Source: Pseudocercospora fijiensis CIRAD86 (taxonomy: Eukaryota > Ascomycota > Dothideomycetes > Mycosphaerellales > Mycosphaerellaceae). Taken from it: a stretch of DNA of 64,000 bases. The notes beneath the pieces are model-generated. The model saw only the letters and a program-made list of their open reading frames with translations. It made no database searches and was not told where the DNA came from. Within the stretch, counting starts at the first letter, position 1, and each line of letters starts with the position of its first letter. The position numbers and the translations under genes were made by a program. The DNA lies in assembly GCF_000340215.1 (NCBI RefSeq), contig NW_006921535.1:5201528-5265527 (forward strand), written 5' to 3'. Of this stretch, positions 55,601-64,000 are shown in pieces.

Positions 55601-58600
55601 AGCCGCGTAATGCCTTAATAATGTCTTCCTATCTAGGGAGTGGATAAGAATCCTTAACTGCAATCTTGTTTAGGCCCCTAATATCTACGACTACGCGTCC
55701 TTTACGGACTAGCTTGCTATCTACTATCGTCGTTTTCTAGACTACGAAGACTAGGAACCCGAATTAGGTAGGCTTAGTCGTAAAGGACATCTTTCCTTAG
55801 GCGTATAGTAGGTCGAACGTCTTGTTTACGACTTCTTTATCGAGGGCGTAGAGTAGGTACGCTACTATAGGAACTTTATCGTTCTCGTAGCCTAGCTTTA
55901 GCGTAACTTCTAGGTAGTCGGACTTAGGAATGTCTATAGTAGTGCCCTTATCCTTCTATAGGTCCTCGTGCTTCTTTACTATAGCCTCGATACGTTATAC
56001 CTACTCTTCGGTACCGTAGGCCGTTACGCTATTAAAAAGTTGCGTTTTCTTAGTAGGGTTCGGCATATCCGGTAGTAGAAGGCCGGCTACGCCGTAATCT
56101 TTAGGCGCGATATAGTAGCAACTGTAGTAGTTACACTCGCGTATATATCCTATCTTTGTATATCGTAGTAGAGTTTGTAGCTAATCCGTATCGTTATAGA
56201 CTTATACGAAATTTATAGCGGCGTCTACTACTACGGCGTAGATAGTTAGGGCCTTGTTCTTAAGCTCCTAGTTTTGCGGGTAGAAGGCTACGTCTCGGTC
56301 TATAGGAAGGTCTATTCCAAACTAGATAGGTACCGAAGTTACTATCTACGGCGCTAGAACGACGTTCTCCTCGCTAGAGTATATAACCGTGCGGAACTTA
56401 ACCTAATCTTTGCGGCCTACTAGTAGGGGAATCTTCGCCTTTTTATAGGAATTAATCGTTACCGTACGGTATAGCACATTAATCTTAATGCCTTCCGGGC
56501 CGATAATGTCTATTGCTATAAGGAACTTAGCGCTAAGCTCCTTAACGATATATACCTTATAACGTATATAGGCGATAACCTTAGAGCTCTTAACGATTCC
56601 TAGTACCTAAAAGTCGAGATCTACGTACTCGCTAATGTCCGTAGATTCTACGCCTTTAACCTTTAGTAGAGCTACTAGACGCTTGCGCTCGATATCCGGG
56701 CGTATCTAGCGTAGGAAGGCCTCGTCGATAAGTAATACTATAGCGCCTATATCTAAGCAGACCGCGTACTCGGTGCCGTCCTTCTATAGGCGTACGACTA
56801 TACGCAGATAATAATAGCCTCGAAACGCGTATCCTCCTTTAATCTTTAGCAATATAGCGGACTTAATAAGCCTAGCGTCCTCCTCTACGCTATCCCTCTT
56901 AGGCGTTAGCTCCGTAGCGTGCTTAGTACGCCTATAGTCCTATAAGAGATTGTTACTATCGAATTTCGCACTATAATTTAAGTATAAGAACTTTAAAGGC
57001 CGTATCGTAGCGAAGGGTTCTATAGCTAGGGGAAGGTACTTGCCGACGTATAGGGAGAAAGGCGATAGTAGCGGAACTTCGCTATAGTATACTAATACGG
57101 AGTCCTATAAAGAGGCGTTATTATCTACGTCGTCTAATCCCTAGTAGATATCTACCTAGTCGTTAAAATATATTAGTATAGAGTGCGGGCTTACTAGCCT
57201 CGCGGAGTAGCGTAAGCTTAATCGCGGGCGTAAGTATAAACTCGTATATAGGATAGGGGTAGGATCTTCGCCCTAAGGCTCCGGTTCCTACTTATTAGCG
57301 TAATAGTTACGCGGGGCATTATTATCTTAACGGCCGCATTATTACTAACCCTAGGTATCGCGTACGTCCTTTTACGTACCCCTATCTTGTCGTCGTCTAT
57401 AATTAGCGTTCCCTTTGCTACCGCGCGCTTCGTAGCCTCGATTATTATTACGTAGCTCTACTCGGTTATTACGGTTAGAAGCGTACTCTTTTTAGCGTCC
57501 CTCCCCCGCTAGGGCTTGCTTATCGTTTCCTTAGTCTCGATACTAATACTAGTTTTAATTAGTATAGCTACTATTTCTAGGGCGCTTATTGCTATAGCCG
57601 CCGCCGTAGCCGCTAGCGTAACCGCGACCTAAGTTATCGCGATATCCGCGTGCTACTACGGCGTACTAGTCGTCGAACCTACTAGCGTAACCGCGACCTA
57701 AAGTATCGCAATACGCGCCCGAAGAATCGGCGTACTAGTCGCTATTATAAGCGTTTCGATACTATAACTTACTATTATATCTATTACAGCCTCGCGCCGT
57801 ACCGTAGGTATCGGACTGTATATATCTACGGCACTATGCTTTATACTTGTCTTCTACGGCTCGCGTAAAAGTGTAAATCGTATTACTTAGTAAGGGCTTG
57901 TCGAGCTTGTCCTATAGGCGCGGTTCGAATCGTAGCTATACCTAATAGAGGAGGGCGTACGGCCTATTCGGGTCTATCTCGAGACCCGCCTTACGTACGT
58001 AGCGGATACAGTTTATAATAAATTGCTAGGGTGCTCTACGGTTACGTACGTCCTATACTGTATAGGATTTAGCGTATAGCTTGTCCTAGGCCTCGACGAT
58101 AGATCTACTAAACTTGTCCCTTAGTGCCTTATACTAGCGCTTAATGCCCTCTCCTCCGCGGATAGTGTCGCGGTTATTACTCGTTAGCTCGTAGATAAAC
58201 TATTACTATACGGCTCTACGTAGGTACTTAGTAAGCTAGGTACGTACTATGCGGGCGTAATTAACCGCCGCGTAGTCGCAAGCCGCGTCTAAAAACAGGT
58301 ATACCGAGGTAAAGGTAACCTTGTTACCGTACGTATAGATGTCCTAGCTGTCTAAGTCTGTATATAGGGCGTTAGGGTAGAAGTACCCGATATCTATCGG
58401 GTTAAACCTCTCTAAGCGCTAAGAACGTTACAGGCTATAATAGGGTAAGCGGCTAAACTAAAAGTTGTCGATATAGTGCGGGTTAACGCGGTAACCTCGA
58501 GGGCTAAAGTTCCTACCCTAGATACCGGAATTACCTAGGCTCGGGCTTAGAGGGCCTCCGCTAGCGGTACCGCCTTAGCTATAGCGGCGTTCTCTAGCCT

Positions 58601-60200
58601 CGGCATTGCGTTATACGTTACGGCGTAACTAATGCGGCTAGGCCTTAACTAGGTTAGGCAGTAGGGCTAACGGGACTTGTTCCTACGGGACCTGTTTATT
58701 TAAACCTATACGCGCGAGGCGTTTAGCTCTCCCGGTGTCGAGCCTATCTTATACTAAGCTTAAAGGGATGCTCTAGCGTAACTAGTCGATCTCGTCCCTA
58801 ATTTCATCCCTAAGTTGCTATATTTAGATAACTTGTTAATTTAATAGTTGTCTAAATAGCTAGCGTATCTTATTACGTAGGACGGCTAGGTTAGCGGCGT
58901 TTAGGATTTCGCCGTTAGCGTCTTTATCGGCCGCGTTAGCGCTAGCGGCGTTCTAGTTCTCGCGTAGTAGGACTTCGCGTAGCGCGCCCTCTTATAGGCG
59001 TTACGGCTAGGGATTATCGTAAGCTAGCTGCTTACCGTTGCGCTAGTTCTAGGAGGATAGTCCTACGGCCGCGTTACGTGCCCGCTAGCGGTCCGCGACT
59101 AGACGCCTAGCTTCCGTGCCTAGGAAAGCGTTAACCGATCGGCGGCGCTATATCTACTATCGAGGAGGTAGGTCCCGCTCGATACTAGGTTCTACGTATA
59201 CTAAGTCCGTACGCTAGAATTCTAGGTCTATATTTTAGGACATATCGGCTGTGTCTTTAGTAGAAACGGGTAGACTTAACGGCACTTGCTGCTATATCTC
59301 GGGACCTCGATACTAGAGCTTAGGACCTAATAGAGAGGACTCTTAGTAAGGCTTAGTACCTAAAGAAAGGGACTCTAGACTGCTCGGGGCCGGAAGCTCC
59401 TACTATTCGGGCTTAGGGCTCTCTCGCTCCGGAGCTTGCTACTTAGGACTCTACTACTCCGTATCCTAGTACTCGGGCTTAGGACTATATTACTTAGGAC
59501 CTTGCTATTTAGGGCTCTACTACTTAGAGCCGACTAAAACCGGTAAGGACAAATTAGGACTGCTTATAGGTAACAGCTCTAAGGTACTAAGTTCTCGCAG
59601 ACCTAGGGGAAAAACAATTAGTAAGGACCTATAGCGTACGTACGTAACACGTCGCGTACTAGCTACTAAAATCGTCCGACGGCGACGTAGCTATAGGCTA
59701 GTGTCCGGACTTAGACTTGCGGGCACTACTATATCTAGAGAGGGTAGTACTAGTTCCGGAGTAGGAGCCGCTAAGTCGTTAGGTCCTATTGTATCTAAAA
59801 CTGCAAGTTCGTTATAGAGAGTAAGTAGCGTCTTCGCTACTACCGTAACTAAAGAGCGGTTAACTACCTAATCCTAAGGGAAACCGAGGGTAGTACCGCC
59901 TCTAGTATCCGAGAGTTTTCGTAGTATATATTCTTCTAGGGGCTAATAATACGTAGTAATTTTTGTAACGATTGCTATAAGCGGGTCTCTTTACTTCTAG
60001 TGTACTAACTTAGCGTAACCGGCGTTAGCTAAGAACTCCTTAAAGCAAAAAGCGATATTTAACGAGTAGGCGTCTAAATCGGGGCATACGGAAGCTAGCG
60101 TATTTATAGAATAAGCGTAGGCTCGGTAATCTTGTAAAAATGTAGGATAAGTATAGAGTTAAGGAACTAGACTAAAGTCGGGAAACTGTTAGGGTGCTTA
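52660..60200 (-). pseudogene. Gypsy-2 gag-pol with C-terminal chromodomain, RIP-inactivated
   Basis: One frame (checked at 58,275, 55,386 and 52,800) holds the whole polyprotein, without the frame change between gag and pol seen in gypsy-1. Gag begins with a Pro/Gln-rich repetitive region (59,560-59,270; SPK-PE-Q units), followed by a capsid-like part and a Gly/Tyr/Arg-rich stretch near 57,640. The protease active site at about 56,750 reads LDIGA, a CpA-to-TpA change from D-T-G. The RT has VDIRGLNKI, then YPLPR, then YIDDIVIC at 55,397-55,374. RNase H and integrase follow; several His/Cys of the integrase zinc region are now Tyr. The chromodomain at about 52,833-52,685 (YEIKKLLGHR, YLVK-R-YGY, then NLRDSAELV) places it among chromoviruses, whose chromodomain directs integration to heterochromatin marks. 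Confidence 0.88.
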
Positions 60201-60573
60201 TAGGCTCTTGCCTCGACTAGTGCCCGCTTCGGTAGGTGCTAGTATAGAGTAAACAAACCTAGATAAGGAAGGCGGGCCGCCTAGTTTAGCGATTAAAGGG
60301 CTATAGGGCGCCGTCGATTAGAGAGCTATCGGTATATAGCTATGTGTATACGGAAGATAATATACGGAATTTAGAGGACTATCGTAATCGTATCTATATC
60401 GAGCGTAGGTAGTTGTTATAGTTAGGTAGGTGGGTCGGTACCGCTAGTGCGGGACCTCGCGGTCGCGTTAGGCGGCGGCGGTAGGGTTTTTTAGTTTTTT
60501 TAAGGTGCCCGTTCGTCTAGTACTTAGGTACTATTTAAACGGATCTAGATCTAACTAAAGCGAAGCTACTAAT

Positions 60574-60687
60574 TGTTACACGAGGGACGATTAGTAGGTT
60601 AGCTATAGTATAGTATTAGGATAAGTATCTACGGTTCTACGGAAAGTGTATACCGGGCTTAGCTAGCGTACCGTCCCTACTGTAATA
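60574..60687 (-). repeat. Gypsy-2 right LTR (5' LTR), 114 bp
   Basis: Second copy of the short LTR, beginning tgttacacgag. On the minus strand it lies upstream of gag. The adjacent inner sequence attagtagcttcgc is the expected primer-binding position, but I cannot assign a tRNA. Confidence 0.93.
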
Positions 60688-60692
60688 TAGTT
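60688..60692 (+). repeat. Target-site duplication of gypsy-2, right copy (tagtt)
   Basis: Identical to 47,142-47,146. Confidence 0.92.
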
Positions 60693-62260
60693 CCTCGTTA
60701 CCTTATTAGCGGGCGCTCGCCGTAGATATAGTAGTGTCCTCTAAGTAGTCGCTACTACTCGGTATATCGCCTTCGCTTTCGGAGTCTAAGTCGGTACCGG
60801 AGCCTAATTCTAATAGTTCCTCTTCGAATAGCAGTAGGTACATTAGTGCCCTCTTAATAATCTCCGCTAGGATGCCGTCTAGTCCTAGGGCCTTCCTAGT
60901 AGCTATCTTCTTTACTGCTAGTGCTACTTCGTAGAGCGTAATCGGTAGGTAGGGGATAGGCTCGAAATAGTTAAAGTCGGGTATAATGTCGGTTAAATCG
61001 GCCGCCTATTATACTAGAAAGAAAGCCGATTCTAGTAGCTTTGCCTTATCGTAGCTAGAGGTAATTAACTGTCTATTATATTACATTATTAGGAAGTATA
61101 AGGTCCGAAGGCACCCTTAGTTAGACTTCTATTTAATTACCTTTTAAAGTCGAGGGAGATTATTATCGTAGGCTGCTATATCCTGCCTAAATTAGTCTCT
61201 TTTCTATATACAGAGTTGTCGCTTGTATTTACCGCATAGTTCTAAGTACCTTTTATGTTCGGGGCCTTCGGTAATCTAACGGCGTCGGAGGTACCGCTTA
61301 AGCTATCGGGTCTCCTAACGTAGTACCGTAAATTCGGAGGTCTAGCCGGTTCTCGTTCTACCTTCGGCGTACCTCGCCGTAGGGACTGCCTCTTTAATTG
61401 CCTAATAGAGTATTACTTAGAGTCTAATAACACATTTATTAAGGCGCTCTAGTAAGTCTAGCTCGTCTACTCTTAGAACTTGTAGCTATCGTAGGCAGGC
61501 GGAGAGTACGTAAATGTCGGTTTGTTTCTACTTCCTTCGTTACTCTTCCTATAGTTATAGTAGTAGGTAGGCGAAGACAAACGTCGATTTAACTAGTAGG
61601 TAGTCGGAGTCCTAGTCGTACTCTATGCTAATTAAAAGGTTTCGGTAAGTAATAGCCGGTAAATAAAAGACGAGGTCTAATATTAATATACTACTATCTC
61701 TCGGGTCGATTCTAGTCGTTTGCCCGCTAGGGACTACCTATATAAGGTAATAGTCCTAAGCTATTTAATTAAGCTATCGGCCTCTTACGTTGTTCGGTTT
61801 GTTAGGCATCTAGTTTTAGTAGTGTGCATTAAAATCGCCTACGAGGATTGTATATAGCGTAATGTGTCCTACGAGGTATTAAATAACCGTAGAGTCGTTG
61901 TCGATCGGTAGTTAGTAGGCATTAATTATAGTAAGCGTTTGTTGCCCTAATCGGACGGTAATTTTGTATATATATTCCTCGGTTAGGTAAGTTATCTATT
62001 TACTTATAGCCTATCGTTTTGTAACGAATATAGTAACTCTCGCGTCCGACTTTCCTAAAAAGAGAAGCTAGAAGAGGTCCCGCTGCGGCTAGTGTATAAG
62101 TACGTAGCCTTCGTTCTGTTTATTAAGGTACGGCTCTTAGATAGCGATAATATCGTATTTATAAATTTAGGGGCTGTCGAATAGCGCTGCTATACGGTAG
62201 ATACTGCTAGCAACGTTATATTAAAGGATACGTAGTGTTTTAGAGAGCGGTAGTTCTACT
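60693..62260 (-). mobile_element. Tad-like LINE ORF2, N-terminal part (endonuclease, RT start)
   Basis: On the minus strand the AP-endonuclease starts near 62,250 (LRILQYNV, then YDIIAIQEPYLN), has the RVTIFVTKR strand near 62,050 and the VGDFNAH motif near 61,840, and ends around 61,400. The linker is rich in Trp-to-stop changes. The RT begins near 60,980 (PITLYEVALAVKK, then ARKALGLDGI). An acidic Ser/Asp/Glu-rich insert (about 60,840-60,720) lies after this RT start and just before the gypsy-2 insertion point. The frame continues at 47,141 after removal of gypsy-2 and one target copy. Confidence 0.87.
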
Positions 62261-62449
62261 AGTCTCTAACGTTATCGTAGCTGTCCGGTTAGAATAGCGT
62301 ATCCTATAACTCGTCGCTACTAGTGTTACTACTAGCTCTAGCTGCGCTAGAGCTTATATCGCTATCGCCTATTACTACTAAGTCGCCCTGTACTAGTTAG
62401 AGCATCTATTCGTCTTTAGTAAGCACTTTCTACGGTAATACTTAAATTA

Positions 62450-64000
62450 GTGCTATACTTATGCGGCGAGTAACCCGCTTTAGCTAGTTCTCTTTGTCGC
62501 TCTCTAAGTTGCGTTTAGAGGCCCGTTTCCGCTTAAGGCTTTTTGCCTTCTTCTTAGTAATTTTAGCGGCTACTTATTAACCGCTTTATATAAGGGTTTT
62601 AATTCGCTTACCTCGTCCTTAGTCGAGTGTTTTAAGCTACTCTAGGTTACCGATTAAGTCCCCTAAATCGGCGCTAGATTATTAACCGTTTACGTAGAGC
62701 TAGATTAGGTTGTCTTCGATCGGTTGCTTTCTCTTCCTTACTTTAGCGCGTTCCCGGGCCTATTCGGCTTATAGTAGGGCCTCTATCTCTTTAGCTTTTA
62801 ATTTTAGCTCTTTAATACAAAGCGCTAAATTCTTAAGAGGTAAGAGTAGCGTATTCCTCTGCGGTAATAATAGTATAGTAGTTAGCGGGCGCTCCTAGTA
62901 GTTATCTAGGTCGGTATAAACTTAAACCTAATTCTACGTAGAGGGAATGCGGTCTAGGCAAGGTATTAGAGCGGCAGGCGTAGGCGATAAAGATACTAAA
63001 TTTGCTTTAGCGCTTAGTGCAGCAGCTATTGCTTTCGCTATACTACCGCTAGGCTCTAGGACGCGTAAGACGCGTTATTTACCTATATCCGAAAGGGGCC
63101 TCCCCGGTAGTAGGTCCTTATCGCTTAGTAGGTCCGAGTCGGGTAGTATAATATAGCTAGTCTGTTTTAATTGTGCCCCTAGCGTCTAGACTTAGCTGTT
63201 TTCCGGATCTTAGTAACCGCCTACTTCTGCTCGTCTACCTTGCTATTTAGTTAGTCGTTCCTCTACTAGGACGTTAAACCTTATATAGTACTCCCCTAAT
63301 GCCGCTGCTTTTACTTTAGCCTTCCTTCTCTCGGGGCAGCCCTCGCTAAATACTATATATAGTCCTAAGTAGAGCGCGTAGCGTAGCGGCGTGTTTAGCT
63401 AGTAGGCCTTCTTCTTATATAGCCTAGCATATAGCGGGCATCGTTCTAGTATACGGTACCGGGTTCCGTTATAACTATATAGTTAGTATTTAAAGCACTA
63501 TTAGATTCTCGCGCCTAGTTTAAAGATTTCGGCTATATATAGGCTACTATACTACCGTAGGCCTCGATCTAGTACCTTATTAGCGTCGGAAGCGTAGGTA
63601 AAATAAAGGACTATTAATAATGTTAGTTTTGTATTAGCTCTCGTTTTAACTAGCTAGCCGATATATATAATAGTACTATTCGGGATAGCGGCGCTATTTT
63701 AGAGGAGAATCTCTCTAATAGCCTTCTATTTACCGGCTGCGTATATGCTAATTATACGCGTCGGTATATCGTAAATAACTAGAGGATAGGTGTAGGTAAT
63801 AATAGTAGTTCCTAAGCCTAGCCTGTTTAGAAACGGTATCGATTAGCGTATAAATTGCTCCCTTTATTTATAGCCGTTAAAGTGTAGCTCGAGGTCTCCC
63901 GATAGTAGTTGTTTTGCGGCATTAACCTGTGCCTAAACGCCTTAGTTTCTCGCGTTCTTATTAATAAGAGATAGCAGTCTAAATAGCTCTTAGTCGGCCG
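62450..64000 (-). mobile_element. LINE ORF1 (gag-like, zinc knuckles), cut by window edge
   Basis: The minus strand reads as the ORF1 that precedes ORF2 in Tad-type LINEs. A long helical and mixed region enters from the window edge (about 64,000-63,550). A cysteine/histidine array lies at 63,510-63,380, in which CFK-(C)-L-(H) and CPL-(C)-LY patterns remain after Cys/His-to-Tyr changes. A less conserved Lys/Arg-rich tail follows. Start and full length lie outside the window. Plus-strand frames at 62,710-62,898 and 62,947-63,156 are shadows. Confidence 0.7.

Larger units (their letters stand above)
47147..60687 (-). mobile_element. Gypsy-2: complete 13.5-kb chromovirus-type element
   Basis: The element is bounded by 114-bp direct LTRs starting TGTTA and ending TAATA (once TAACA) with an exact 5-bp target duplication, and is inserted in the RT gene of a LINE. 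On the minus strand it has one long gag-protease-RT-RNase H-integrase-chromodomain frame (about 60,200 to 52,660), a spacer with a tandem repeat and a hairpin, and then a second very long frame of unknown function (about 52,110 to 47,412). Both frames are RIP-mutated. The combination of very short LTRs and a 13.5-kb body is unusual for a gypsy element. Confidence 0.9.

Noticed and set aside
57895..57935. ggttcgaat phrase resembling a tRNA T-arm
   Set aside because: Lies inside the gypsy-2 gag frame and no acceptor, D or anticodon stem can be built around it.
62710..63156. Two plus-strand frames of 62 and 69 codons
   Set aside because: Antisense to LINE ORF1; no features.

Overview
The window looks like a filamentous ascomycete chromosome, probably Pezizomycotina and plausibly a Dothideomycete. 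The genes carry short introns (47-81 bp) with GT/AG ends and CTAAC/CTGAC-like branch sites, the gene families are typical of such fungi, and both flanks show repeat-induced point mutation (RIP). In the flanks CpA and TpG are nearly gone and TpA is in excess, while CpG is kept. Old reading frames there are closed almost only by TAG/TAA where Gln or Trp is expected.

Layout: (1) 1-21,140 is a RIP-mutated block of nested retrotransposons. It begins with an unrecognised giant frame (1-4,470, +). Next comes a Ty1/copia element on the minus strand, split into 4,520-8,082 and 20,381-21,145 by a complete 12.3-kb Ty3/gypsy element (8,083-20,380, +). (2) 21,150-43,600 is an island without RIP that carries the real genes. 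(3) 43,600-64,000 is a second RIP block: a Tad-like LINE on the minus strand split by a complete 13.5-kb chromovirus-type gypsy element (47,147-60,687, -). Both insertions have LTRs of identical length and 5-bp target duplications, and removing each one rejoins the reading frame of the host element.

Island genes in order: a three-finger C2H2 protein (+), an F-box-like protein (-), a protein kinase (+), a frameshifted hypothetical gene (-), a hypothetical protein with an internal duplication (-), the exon-junction-complex protein Y14/RBM8A (-), a second C2H2 protein (-), a 923-residue protein with a duplicated Cys/His module (+), a small secreted RALF-like peptide (-), a doubtful short ORF (+) and a mitochondrial Bax-inhibitor/GHITM-type membrane protein (+). 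The last 2.7 kb of the island has no convincing gene. Housekeeping genes and an effector-like gene thus sit together between heavily mutated repeats.

Most notable: (a) a fungal homologue of plant RALF peptides with the exact first cysteine spacing but without the second cysteine pair; (b) gypsy-1 carries a third, unrecognised gene after pol, and five copies of a 25-29 bp near-palindrome mark its module boundaries; (c) gypsy-2 has only 114-bp LTRs, yet carries a ~1,560-codon unrecognised frame after pol, separated from pol by a hairpin and a tandem repeat. I have no database results; family calls rest on motifs read directly from the sequence.
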